Of a stretch of 64,000 nucleotides of DNA, positions 29,690-38,402 are shown in pieces; the first letter of the stretch is position 1; each line of letters opens with the position of its first letter. The notes under the pieces are model-generated. The model made no database searches. It saw only the letters and a list, made by a program, of their open reading frames with translations, and was not told the origin of the DNA. The DNA lies in NCBI RefSeq assembly GCF_001956695.1, contig NZ_CP019070.1, forward strand, positions 868,001 to 932,000, read 5' to 3'. The position numbers were made by a program, and so were the translations under genes. The DNA is from Poseidonibacter parvus (lineage in GTDB: Bacteria > Campylobacterota > Campylobacteria > Campylobacterales > Arcobacteraceae).

Positions 29690-30372
29690 TATTTTATACC
29701 AACTATTGTATATCCTACATCTTTAATATTTTTAATTATAGGACTTGATAGTTTTTTATTTATCTTATAAACTAGGCTTGTCAAAGATTTTTTATTTGTA
29801 TCATTACTATCTAAAGCATAAAATATTTCTTCAAAAGTTACTACTCTATTTTTATTTGTTAAAAGATACTCAAATATCCTATATTCATAAGAAGTTAGTG
29901 CAATAATATCATCATCTATTGTTCTTATTGTTTTTGTAGAATAGTCATACAAACAATTTTCTGAAATATTAACTTTTAATAATCCATGTTTATTCATCCA
30001 GAAAGCACACTCTTCAAGAACATCTTTTAACTCACTAAACTCTAAAGGTTTTACTAAATAAGCTACAAGGTTTAACTTTATAGCTTTTAATAATTTTTCT
30101 TTATCATTATAAGAACTAATTATTACTGCTGGAATAGAATTGTTTATTCTTCTTATTTCTTGTAAAAAAGACAAACCATTCATAATAGGCATATCATAAT
30201 CAACTAATAAAAGATGTACAGATTCTTTTTGATATGTTTTTAAAGCATTTAATCCATTATATTCAATAAATACTTCTTTAAAAAAATAAGATAAGGTTGC
30301 TTGCATATGTTTACAAGCTATTTTATCATCATCTATATATAATACATTTAATTCTTTTAGGTTAGTTATCAA
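29689..30372 (-). CDS. OmpR-type response regulator (second circuit)
   Basis: A 227-residue regulator. The receiver (1-125) has the IDDD acidic cluster, D58 in LLVDYDMPIMNG and LVKPLEF. The winged helix (about 135-227) shows LTSYEYRIFEYLLTNKNRVV, SLTSLVYKINKKL and the wing NIKDVGYTIVG. The start codon is a TTG (30372-30370) with only a weak AAAAAGTAG upstream, and no in-frame ATG near it gives a complete receiver. It is paired with the 7TM-DISM kinase. The promoter carries TTGAT-type repeats also found before two neighbouring plus-strand operons. Confidence 0.92.
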   Translation of the reverse strand: MITNLKELNVLYIDDDKIACKHMQATLSYFFKEVFIEYNGLNALKTYQKESVHLLLVDYDMPIMNGLSFLQEIRRINNSIPAVIISSYNDKEKLLKAIKLNLVAYLVKPLEFSELKDVLEECAFWMNKHGLLKVNISENCLYDYSTKTIRTIDDDIIALTSYEYRIFEYLLTNKNRVVTFEEIFYALDSNDTNKKSLTSLVYKINKKLSSPIIKNIKDVGYTIVGIK

Positions 30373-30403
30373 TAGTTACTACTTTTTAATTATTTTATCA
30401 AAA

Positions 30404-30435
30404 ATTATATCATATCAAAATGAATGGAAAATCAA
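30404..30435 (-). promoter_or_regulatory. family-2 repeat promoter of the second regulator operon
   Basis: On the minus strand TTGAT starts at 30435, TTCAT at 30424 and ATGAT at 30413, each 11 bp apart. The last overlaps an extended -10 box TGATATAAT (TATAAT at 30409-30404). The -10 starts 26 bp after the first repeat, as at 30518 and 33355. One base differs from the consensus in each of repeats two and three. Confidence 0.6.
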
Positions 30436-30517
30436 TGAATATGTGAAATGACTTTATATTTTAGATTGTATATTTTTTACATAAACTAAAACTTTTACTG
30501 TTGTAAATATTGTTTTA

Positions 30518-30549
30518 TTGATTTTGTGTTGATGTTAGTTTGATATATT
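30518..30549 (+). promoter_or_regulatory. family-2 repeat promoter of the TIGR03032/APS-kinase operon
   Basis: TTGAT occurs at 30518, 30529 and 30540 with exact 11-bp spacing. The third runs into TATATT at 30544-30549, forming an extended -10 (TGATATATT). The neighbouring 33355 site matches closely, including ATATTAAT after the third repeat. The predicted transcript starts near 30556 and has a leader of about 110 bases before the ATG at 30669. Confidence 0.72.
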
Positions 30550-30668
30550 AATAAAATATGTTTAGTTTTTAAAAGATGAATAGGAAGTCCCAAGTAATCT
30601 GATATAAATTCTAAAATTATATTTTACAAAAGCTTTAGCTTTTAAATTTAATGATTTTAAGGAATCTA

Positions 30669-32120
30669 ATGCAAAATTATAATTTTAATCCTGAAAAGAA
30701 TAAAGAAGAAAAAATTAATCTTGCTTATTCAAAAAATATTATTGAGTTTTTCAAACAAACAAAAATAAGTATACTTATCACTACTTATCAAACAAATAAA
30801 ATCATTATTTTAGGTCAAGATAATGGGAAGATTGATCTAAGATATAAAGATTATCCAAGACCAATGGGTATGTGTAAAAAAGATGGAAGATTATATGCGG
30901 GACTAGGTCATAGTATCTACCAATTTTCTAATTTTTTAGGAGTAACACAAAATCTTGAAGGTGGAAATTTTGATGCATGTTATATTCCCCAAAATATTCA
31001 CTTTACAGGAGATATAGATATTCATGAAATGGAATATTTAAGAGATGAATTATATTTTATAAATACCAAATTTTCATGTTTATGTATAAAAGAACCTAAT
31101 AGTAGTTTTAAACCTATTTGGAAACCGCCTTTTATATCATTGCTTCAACCCCTTGATAAATGCCATTTAAATGGGTTTTGTTCAAAAGATGGAGAACCAA
31201 GATATGCAACAGCATTAGGAACAAATAATGAACCTTTAGGATGGAGAGAAACAAAAGCAAATGGTGGAGTTCTTATGGATGTTACAACAAATGAAATATT
31301 AGCTTCAAATCTTTCAATGCCACATTCTCCTAGGTGGCATCAGGAAAAATTATATTTATTAGAATCAGGAAAAGGAACAATTTCAAGATATGATTTTGAT
31401 ACCAAAGAAGTGGTAGATATTGCAAGAGTTCCAGGATTTACAAGAGGTCTTGATATAGTTGGGGACTTTGCTTTTATTGGAGTATCCAAGGTACGAGAAA
31501 GTGCTACATTTAGTGGACTTGAAATCACTAAACTTCCTAAAAGAGTTAGTGGAGTTTGGATTGTAAATATTAAAACAGGTGATATTGTTTCCTTTGTAGA
31601 GTTTAAAAGTGGAGTAGATGAAGTATTTGCAATAACTGTGCTCCCTTATCAAAAATTAGAGATTTTAAATCAAGAGAGTAAAGAATCAAAGATAAACTAC
31701 ATGATTGACAATGAAGACATAGAAGAAGTTAAAATGCCAGTATCAATTATTGAACAGGCATCAACATATTTTGAAAAAGGAAACGATTCTATTAATGGAA
31801 ATAGGAAAGAAGAAGCTATTATTCATTTTAAAAAAGCATTAGAAATTCAAAAAGACCACCTTCCTTCTAAATTTAATTTAGCGATTTGTTTAGGAGATTT
31901 AAAAAGATATAACGAAGCAGAAAAGATTCTTTTTGAAGTAATTTCGAGTGATGCTTCTATTTTAGAAAGTTATGATTCACTAGGTTTTATATATTATAAA
32001 AAAGGTGATTTTAAAAAAGCAGAAGAAAATTTTAAAAAGATACTTGAATATGACCCAGGAAATGTAAAAGCAAAGAATTCATTAGAAATCCTAAAGAGAG
32101 AACAAAATGATAGATCTTAA
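30669..32120 (+). CDS. TIGR03032-type protein with C-terminal TPR repeats
   Basis: A 483-residue protein with no signal peptide. Residues about 25-320 match the TIGR03032 family by eye (ILITTYQTNKIIILG, MPHSPRWHQEKLYLLESG, VPGFTRGLDIVGDFAFIGVS), a beta-propeller-like family of unknown function. Residues about 370-480 hold TPR repeats (EAIIHFKKALEIQKDH, YNEAEKILFEVI, YYKKGDFKKAEENFKKIL). The frame opens at 30651, but the ATG at 30669 has AAGGAA 4-5 bases upstream and is preferred. It overlaps the next gene by 14 bp and leads a three-gene operon under a family-2 promoter. Confidence 0.82.
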   Translation: MQNYNFNPEKNKEEKINLAYSKNIIEFFKQTKISILITTYQTNKIIILGQDNGKIDLRYKDYPRPMGMCKKDGRLYAGLGHSIYQFSNFLGVTQNLEGGNFDACYIPQNIHFTGDIDIHEMEYLRDELYFINTKFSCLCIKEPNSSFKPIWKPPFISLLQPLDKCHLNGFCSKDGEPRYATALGTNNEPLGWRETKANGGVLMDVTTNEILASNLSMPHSPRWHQEKLYLLESGKGTISRYDFDTKEVVDIARVPGFTRGLDIVGDFAFIGVSKVRESATFSGLEITKLPKRVSGVWIVNIKTGDIVSFVEFKSGVDEVFAITVLPYQKLEILNQESKESKINYMIDNEDIEEVKMPVSIIEQASTYFEKGNDSINGNRKEEAIIHFKKALEIQKDHLPSKFNLAICLGDLKRYNEAEKILFEVISSDASILESYDSLGFIYYKKGDFKKAEENFKKILEYDPGNVKAKNSLEILKREQNDRS

Positions 32121-32595
32121 TCTTAAATTTGTTTATCAAAGTTTAACAAAAGAGGAAAAACAAGATATTTTATCATTGTGGATTTCTTCTGGAGTATTAT
32201 CAAAAGAACAAGCTTATAAAAGGATAGAAGAAGTCTCAACACTTATTTTAAATAATAATAAAATAGTAGGAGTGAGTACGGTTTATCCTCAATACTTTAT
32301 TAGATCAGATAGTATATTTTTCTTTTTTAGGATGTTTATACAACAAGAATTTCGAGGGAGTAATTCTATTAGAAAAAAGCTAATGCAGCTAAATTATAGT
32401 GAATTAAAAAAAAGATTTGAAAATAAAGCTTATGGTCTGGTTGTAGAGTTAGAGAATAAAAAATTAGATAATTTAGGTAAGAATACAAACTACATGACAA
32501 AAAGGGGATATACCTATTATGGAAAAAGTCCAAGAGGATTACAACTGTGGTATGTAATGTTTGATGAACCTAAAGGTATTTTTAATATAAAATAA
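32107..32595 (+). CDS. GNAT-like acyltransferase, function unknown
   Basis: A 162-residue protein whose middle (about 48-105) fits a GNAT acyltransferase: LILNNNKIVGVSTVYPQYF strand pair, FRMFIQQEFRGSNSIRKKLM resembling the acyl-CoA-binding R/Q-x-x-G loop, then VVELENKK. The assignment rests on pattern only. It overlaps the TIGR03032 gene by 14 bp and is followed 21 bp later by the APS kinase gene. The substrate is unknown. Confidence 0.6.
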   Translation: MIDLNLKFVYQSLTKEEKQDILSLWISSGVLSKEQAYKRIEEVSTLILNNNKIVGVSTVYPQYFIRSDSIFFFFRMFIQQEFRGSNSIRKKLMQLNYSELKKRFENKAYGLVVELENKKLDNLGKNTNYMTKRGYTYYGKSPRGLQLWYVMFDEPKGIFNIK

Positions 32596-32616
32596 ATTTT
32601 AACAAAAGAGAATAAA

Positions 32617-33228
32617 ATGATAAAAACAAGAGATACAAATCAAAATATCAAATGGCATAATCAAATTATAACTAAAAAAAGAAGAGAAGTATCTCTAAAT
32701 CAAAGGCCTTGTATCTTATGGTTTACAGGATTAAGTGGTTCAGGAAAATCAACCATTGCAAATGCAGTTGAGAACAAATTATTTAAAAGAGGAATAAAAA
32801 CTTATCTTTTAGATGGAGATAATATAAGACATGGACTAAATAAAGATTTAGGATTTAATAAAACTGACAGAATTGAAAATATAAGAAGAATAGGAGAAGT
32901 ATCAAAACTATTTGTAGATGCAGGTCTTATTGTTCTTACTGCTTTTATTTCTCCTTTTAAATTAGATAGACAAATAGCAAAATCATTAGTAAACTGTGAT
33001 GAGTTTATTGAAATTTTTGTAAATACACCATTGGAAGTTTGTGAAAATAGAGATTCAAAAGGTTTGTATGAAAAAGCAAGAAATGGTGATATTAAAAACT
33101 TTACAGGAATAGATTCACCTTATGAATCTCCAAATGAACCTCAAATAGAGATAAGAACAGATAAGTTTGATATTCAAAATTGTAGTGATCAAATAATAGA
33201 TTATCTTGAGAAATATAGTTATATTTAA
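32617..33228 (+). CDS. cysC: adenylylsulfate (APS) kinase
   Basis: Phosphorylates APS to PAPS, the activated sulfate donor. The 203 residues have the P-loop FTGLSGSGKSTIA near 39-51, DGDNIRHGLNKDLGF, RIENIRRIGEVSKLF, the SPF loop and KGLYEKARNGDIKNFTGIDSPYE (split here over the region 150-170), all classic CysC. No sulfurylase (cysD/cysN) or PAPS reductase gene is adjacent. It is co-transcribed with a TIGR03032 protein and shares promoter architecture with the adhesin operon, which fits a dedicated PAPS supply for sulfating something at the surface; that use is inference. Confidence 0.93.
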   Translation: MIKTRDTNQNIKWHNQIITKKRREVSLNQRPCILWFTGLSGSGKSTIANAVENKLFKRGIKTYLLDGDNIRHGLNKDLGFNKTDRIENIRRIGEVSKLFVDAGLIVLTAFISPFKLDRQIAKSLVNCDEFIEIFVNTPLEVCENRDSKGLYEKARNGDIKNFTGIDSPYESPNEPQIEIRTDKFDIQNCSDQIIDYLEKYSYI

Positions 33229-33354
33229 ATTTATTTATTTAATGCTTATCTATTTAAAAAATAATTATTTTTCTTGTTTTTATATAAAATTACAGTAGGT
33301 GAAATTAGCAATAAATTAATAAAATTGAAAATTCCTTAAAAATAATTACTCTTG

Positions 33355-33386
33355 TTGATTTTAGATTGATATGGGTTTGATATATT
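33355..33386 (+). promoter_or_regulatory. family-2 repeat promoter of tpsA-tpsB
   Basis: TTGAT at 33355, 33366 and 33377, exactly 11 bp apart, followed by TATATT at 33381-33386 (extended -10 TGATATATT). The stretch from the third repeat through ATATTAAT is identical to the site at 30518-30552. Transcription should start near 33393, about 24 bases before the tpsA ATG. Confidence 0.72.
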
Positions 33387-33416
33387 AATTAAATAATTTT
33401 AATGTTAGGAAATAGA

Positions 33417-36400
33417 ATGTTGAAAAATAAGTTTAATTACAAGTCACAATTTAGAATTCTAAAAGGTGGAAAGATATCATTGGTAGTATCAGCAATTTTA
33501 GGATCAGTTGTAATTGCAAGTGCAGCACCAAGTGGTGGAACAGTAACAAGTGGAACTGCAAGTATTTCACAAAATGGGACTGTTACAAATATCAATCAAG
33601 ATTCTTCCAAAGCTAGTATAAATTGGGATGACTTTTCTATTAAAGCAACTGAGACTGTAAACTTTAATCAACCTAATTCATCTTCTATTACTTTAAATAG
33701 AGTAATAGGAAATGAAAAATCTGTTATTAGTGGAGCACTTAATGCAAATGGTCAAGTTTGGATTCTAAACTCAAATGGAGTTTTATTTAATTCTAGCGCA
33801 AGTATTAATACAGCAGGTATTTTAGGAACTACTGCAGAATTATCTGATAGTGATTTTCAAGCTGGAAATTATGACTTCAAAAACACAAGTGACAACTCGG
33901 TAATAAACCTAGGAACAATAAATGTTTCAAATGGAGGTTCAGTAGTATTAGCTTCAAATGAAGTAAAAAATTCTGGAACTATAAAAGCTGTAAAAGGAAA
34001 AGTACACCTAGTAGGTGCAGATTCTTACTCTTTAAACCTAAATGGAAATTCTTTAGTAAACCTAACAGTAAATAAAGGTGTACTAGATTCTATGGTTGAA
34101 AACTCTGGAAGTATTATAGCTGATGGTGGAGAAGTTTACTTAACTACAAATGCAGTTAATGAACTTTTAAAAGGTGTAGTTAATAATACTGGTATTATTG
34201 AAGCTAACTCTTTAGATGGTTTAATGGGGAAGGTTGAAGTATTCGCTCATGGTGGCGAAGCTAAAGTTGATGGAACTATTGAAGTTAAAGATGGTTTTGT
34301 TGAGACTTCGGGGAAAGAAGTAACAATAAATAATACAACAAAAGTACAAGCTGAAAATTGGTTGATTGATCCTACTGATATTTCAATAGATGATTCAAGT
34401 GCTTATGAAACATCCTTAAATGCGGGAACAAATGTGACAATAGAAACACAAGCAGCTGGTAGCGAAGATGGAGATATCAATGTAAATGATGAAATTGAAT
34501 GGAACACAGCTAATACACTTACTTTAAAAGCTCATAATAATATCAATATAAATAAAGATATCACAGCTACAAATGATAATGGAAAACTAGCACTACATTA
34601 TGGTCAAGCAAATGTAAATGCAGGTAATGATTCAACATATAATGTAAATGCAGTAGTAAATCTGAAAGCTGGAGATAACTTCGAAACAAAACAAGGAAGT
34701 GATGGTGTAGTTACATCATGGAAAGTAATAACAGAACTAGGAAGTGAAGGCTCAACTACTGGAACTGATTTACAAGGTATAAATGGCAATCTAGATGGAA
34801 GTTTTGTGTTAGGAGCTGATATTGATGCAACTTCCACTTCTACTTGGAATGATGGAGAAGGTTGGGATGCAATAGGAGAAGATTCTGAAGGTGGAGGATT
34901 TAATGGGAATTTCAATGGTCTTGGTCATGTAATAGATAATCTTTTTATAAGTAGAAAAGAAGAAGATTTTCAAGGACTTTTTAGTTCAATAAATTCTTCA
35001 ACTATTCAAAATATCAGTTTAACAAATATTGATATTGAAGGAGGATATCTTGTTGGTGGACTTGTTGGTATAATGATTAACAGTACAATAACGAACTCAC
35101 ATGCAATAGGAAATGTCTATGGTGATGAATATGCTGGTGGACTTGTTGGATATTCTGAAGATTCTACAATAACGAACTCACATGCGATAGGAAATGTCTA
35201 TGGTAATTATGTTGTTGGTGGACTTGTTGGTGGACTTGTAAATTCTACTATTACAAACTCATATGCAACAGGAAGTGTCGATGGAGATAAATATGTTGGT
35301 GGACTTGTTGGATATTCTGGAGATTCTACAATAACGAACTCACATGCGATAGGAAATGTAACAGCAAAATATACTGATGGTGGGGGACTTATTGGCTATT
35401 CCGAAGATTCTACAATAACGGATTCACATGCAACAGGAAGTGTCGATGGCGATGATTATATTGGTGGACTTGTTGGCTATTCTCAAAATTCTACAATAAT
35501 GAACTCATATGCAACAGGAAGTGTCGATGGCGATGATAATGTTGGTGGACTTGTTGGAAAAAATGATAATTCTAATATTACAAGTTCATATGCAACAGGA
35601 AACGTTTTTGGTGATGATGATATTGGTGGACTTGTTGGAGACAATGAAACTAATTATGATGCTGAAATTGTTATGGGTACGATCACTGACTCATATGCAG
35701 AAGGTAATGTAATAGGAAGTTCTGACACTGGTGGACTTGTTGGAGATTTACAATCTGGGACAATCACAAATTCATATGCAACAGGAAGTGTTGATGGCAA
35801 TTATCTTGTTGGTGGACTTGTTGGACATTTAGAATCTGGGACAATCACAAATTCATATGCAACAGGAAGTGTCGATGGCAGTGATAAATATGCTGGTGGA
35901 CTTGTTGGATATTCTAAAGATTCTACAATAACGAACTCATATGCAACAGGAAGTGTTGATGGCAATTATAATGTTGGTGGACTTATAGGGGATGATGATG
36001 AGAGTGATGTTTCTAATAGTTTCTACGATAAAACAATAAATGAAAATATGCCAGATGAATCATCATATGGAAAAACAACAAAAGAGATGCAGACAATAGA
36101 TACCTTCAGTAATGTATCATGGGACATAGAAATAAATGAAGCACAAAAAAAAATCTATCCATATTTAACGTTTGATACTAATGGTGGTGCAATTTGGAAA
36201 ATAGGAAAGTACCCAACTGCAATAAACTATATACTAAGTACTGCTAATACAATTTATAATGGAACTTCTCAATCCCTTGATAATTTTTGGACAAACTCTG
36301 TTTTTGGAGAAGATGGTAGTTCTTTAGTATATGGAGATGATTATAAATTTATTTATGATGCTTCTATTGTAAACGGTTTAACAAATACAGGTACATATAG

Positions 36401-38384
36401 TGATATTTCTATAAAGTTATTAAATGATGATTATGAATTTGATGAAACAGGAACAAATACTTTAGGAAGTTTAACAATTACTCCAAAAGCAATAACAGTA
36501 AGCGCGGATGATTTAAATAAAGTATATGGATCTACAGATGAAGCTTTAACATATACTGCAAGTGGATTAGTAGGAACTGATACATTAGCTGGAAGCTTAA
36601 AAAGAGAAGTAGGTGAAGATGTAGCAGATTATGCAATTTCACAAGGAACATTAACAAACTCAAACTATAAAGTTACATTCACAGATGGAAAATATACAAT
36701 TACTCCAAAAGCAATAACAGTAAGTGCAGATAATTTAACAAAAGTATATGGACAAGAAGATGAAACTCTAACATATACAGCAACAGGATTATTAGGTGAA
36801 GATACATTAGTTGGAAGTTTAAAAAGAGCAGCTGGTGAAAATGCGGGGGATTATACAATCTCTGAAAATACAGCTTTAACAAACTCAAACTATACAGTTA
36901 CATTCACAGATGGAAAATATACAATTACTCCAAAAGCAATAACAGTAAGCGCAGATGATTTAACAAAAGTATATGGTCAAGAAGATGCAACTTTAACATA
37001 TAAAGCAACAGGATTATTAGGGGAAGATACTTTAGCTGGAAGCTTAAAAAGAGAAGTAGGTGAAGATGTAGCAGATTATGCAATTTCACAAGGAACATTA
37101 GCAAACTCAAACTATACAGTTACATTTACAAATGGAAAATATACAATTACTCCAAAAGCAATAACAGTAAGTGCAGATAATTTAAGTAAAGTATATGGAC
37201 AAGAAGATGCAGCTTTAACTTACACAGCAAATGGATTAGAAACAGGTGATACATTAGTTGGAAGCTTAAAAAGAGCAGAAGGTGAAGATGCTGGTGAATA
37301 TACAATTTCACAAGATACAGCTTTAACAAACTCAAACTATACAGTTACATTCACAGATGGGAAATATACAATTACTCCAAAAGCAATTGAAGTTCGTGCA
37401 GATGATTTAACAAAAGTATATGGAGATGAAGATGAAGTATTAACATATACTGCAAATGGATTAGTAGGTGAAGATACATTAGTTGGATCTTTAAAAAGAG
37501 CAGCTGGTGAAAATGCTGGTGATTATACAATCTCTGAAAATGTAGCTTTAACAAACTCAAACTATACAGTTACATTTGAAAATGGAAAATATACAATCAC
37601 TCCAAAAGCAATAACAGTAAGTGCAGATGATTTAACAAAAGTGTATGGACAAGAAGATGCAGCTTTAACTTACACAGCAAATGGATTAGAAACAGGTGAT
37701 ACATTAGTTGGAAGCTTAAAAAGAGCAGAAGGTGAAGATGCTGGTGAATATACAATTTCACAAGATACAGCTTTAACAAACTCAAACTATACAGTTACAT
37801 TCACAGATGGGAAATATACAATTACTCCAAAAGCAATTGAAGTTCGTGCAGATGATTTAACAAAAGTATATGGAGATGAAGATGAAGTATTAACATATAC
37901 TGCAAATGGATTAGTTGGACAAGATACTTTAGCTGGAATTTTACAAAGAGTAGAAGGTGAAGATGCTGGTGATTATGAAATTTCACAAGGTAATTTGGCA
38001 AATTCAAACTATGTAATTTCATTTGAAAATGGAATATATACAATCACTCCTGCTACAAATAGTAATATAGATAATATTATAGCTACTATAATAAAAACAA
38101 ATGTAAAAGTACCAACTGCACCAGTAAAAGTAGTTGTAAACAACAATCCAAATATTGTTTCACAACCAGAAGCAGAAGAAGTAGCTACACAAATAGTAAC
38201 ATTAAGTGAAATAAAAACAAATCAAGAGAATAGTCAAACAAATGAAGGTTCACAAACACAACAAGATGTAAGAGTTCCAATTTCAAAAAATTCTGTAATA
38301 GAATTAGTAAATGGTGGAGTTAACCTTCCAGAAGGTGTTGATCAACAATTTTTTGTAGCAAATACAGATAGTCAAGAAAACTAA
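33417..38384 (+). CDS. two-partner secretion exoprotein/adhesin TpsA
   Basis: A 1655-residue secreted protein. The N-terminus has an extended signal peptide (about 1-38, ending VVIASAA) and a TPS/haemagglutination domain (about 40-190: NINQDSSKASINWDDFSI, FNQPNSSSITLNRVIG, QVWILNSNGVLFN). A beta-helical stretch follows, then 12 GLUG-type repeats (about 540-870), an MBG-like region and seven MBG/YDG-type repeats of about 75 residues. The frame opens at 33402, but the ATG at 33417 has TAGGA before it and gives the normal signal. tpsB follows 18 bp downstream. The protein is expected at the cell surface or in the medium; adhesion or biofilm is the likely role. Confidence 0.93.
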   Translation: MLKNKFNYKSQFRILKGGKISLVVSAILGSVVIASAAPSGGTVTSGTASISQNGTVTNINQDSSKASINWDDFSIKATETVNFNQPNSSSITLNRVIGNEKSVISGALNANGQVWILNSNGVLFNSSASINTAGILGTTAELSDSDFQAGNYDFKNTSDNSVINLGTINVSNGGSVVLASNEVKNSGTIKAVKGKVHLVGADSYSLNLNGNSLVNLTVNKGVLDSMVENSGSIIADGGEVYLTTNAVNELLKGVVNNTGIIEANSLDGLMGKVEVFAHGGEAKVDGTIEVKDGFVETSGKEVTINNTTKVQAENWLIDPTDISIDDSSAYETSLNAGTNVTIETQAAGSEDGDINVNDEIEWNTANTLTLKAHNNININKDITATNDNGKLALHYGQANVNAGNDSTYNVNAVVNLKAGDNFETKQGSDGVVTSWKVITELGSEGSTTGTDLQGINGNLDGSFVLGADIDATSTSTWNDGEGWDAIGEDSEGGGFNGNFNGLGHVIDNLFISRKEEDFQGLFSSINSSTIQNISLTNIDIEGGYLVGGLVGIMINSTITNSHAIGNVYGDEYAGGLVGYSEDSTITNSHAIGNVYGNYVVGGLVGGLVNSTITNSYATGSVDGDKYVGGLVGYSGDSTITNSHAIGNVTAKYTDGGGLIGYSEDSTITDSHATGSVDGDDYIGGLVGYSQNSTIMNSYATGSVDGDDNVGGLVGKNDNSNITSSYATGNVFGDDDIGGLVGDNETNYDAEIVMGTITDSYAEGNVIGSSDTGGLVGDLQSGTITNSYATGSVDGNYLVGGLVGHLESGTITNSYATGSVDGSDKYAGGLVGYSKDSTITNSYATGSVDGNYNVGGLIGDDDESDVSNSFYDKTINENMPDESSYGKTTKEMQTIDTFSNVSWDIEINEAQKKIYPYLTFDTNGGAIWKIGKYPTAINYILSTANTIYNGTSQSLDNFWTNSVFGEDGSSLVYGDDYKFIYDASIVNGLTNTGTYSDISIKLLNDDYEFDETGTNTLGSLTITPKAITVSADDLNKVYGSTDEALTYTASGLVGTDTLAGSLKREVGEDVADYAISQGTLTNSNYKVTFTDGKYTITPKAITVSADNLTKVYGQEDETLTYTATGLLGEDTLVGSLKRAAGENAGDYTISENTALTNSNYTVTFTDGKYTITPKAITVSADDLTKVYGQEDATLTYKATGLLGEDTLAGSLKREVGEDVADYAISQGTLANSNYTVTFTNGKYTITPKAITVSADNLSKVYGQEDAALTYTANGLETGDTLVGSLKRAEGEDAGEYTISQDTALTNSNYTVTFTDGKYTITPKAIEVRADDLTKVYGDEDEVLTYTANGLVGEDTLVGSLKRAAGENAGDYTISENVALTNSNYTVTFENGKYTITPKAITVSADDLTKVYGQEDAALTYTANGLETGDTLVGSLKRAEGEDAGEYTISQDTALTNSNYTVTFTDGKYTITPKAIEVRADDLTKVYGDEDEVLTYTANGLVGQDTLAGILQRVEGEDAGDYEISQGNLANSNYVISFENGIYTITPATNSNIDNIIATIIKTNVKVPTAPVKVVVNNNPNIVSQPEAEEVATQIVTLSEIKTNQENSQTNEGSQTQQDVRVPISKNSVIELVNGGVNLPEGVDQQFFVANTDSQEN
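35040..36030 (+). repeat. array of 12 GLUG-type repeats in tpsA
   Basis: Twelve units of about 25-35 residues carrying a GGLVG start and a T-x-x-S-[YH]-A-x-G core, each about 75-105 bp. Units differ in acidic spacer residues, as expected for a beta-helical adhesin stalk. One unit (near 35620-35710) has an insert of about ten residues. Confidence 0.85.
36478..38050 (+). repeat. seven ~225-bp MBG/YDG repeats in tpsA
   Basis: Seven tandem units of about 75 residues, each starting ITPKAI and containing KVYG, LTYTA, GDTL or EDTL, and a closing NSNYTVTF. Bases 37194-37465 are identical to 37644-37915, an offset of 450 bp, so two-unit blocks were recently duplicated. Such arrays vary in copy number between strains. 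Confidence 0.9.
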
Positions 38385-38402
38385 AAGAATAAGGAAATAA
38401 AA

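Larger units (their letters stand above)
30373..30668. other. divergent regulatory spacer with two family-2 promoters
   Basis: This 296-bp gap separates the second regulator operon (minus) from the TIGR03032 operon (plus). It holds the two promoter elements listed at 30404-30435 and 30518-30549. The right part, the plus-strand leader, has a small hairpin AAAAGCT/AGCTTTT at 30628-30643, about 15 bases before the AAGGAA ribosome site. No further open reading frame with a ribosome site is seen. Confidence 0.7.

Noticed and set aside
35040-36030. Repeats read as a CRISPR array
   Set aside because: The repeats lie in frame in tpsA, vary in length and encode GLUG units; there are no constant repeats with unique spacers.
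36700-38043. Series of minus-strand open frames of about 62 codons spaced 225 bp
   Set aside because: They are antisense shadows of the tpsA repeat units; their regular spacing only reflects the repeats, and they lack ribosome sites.
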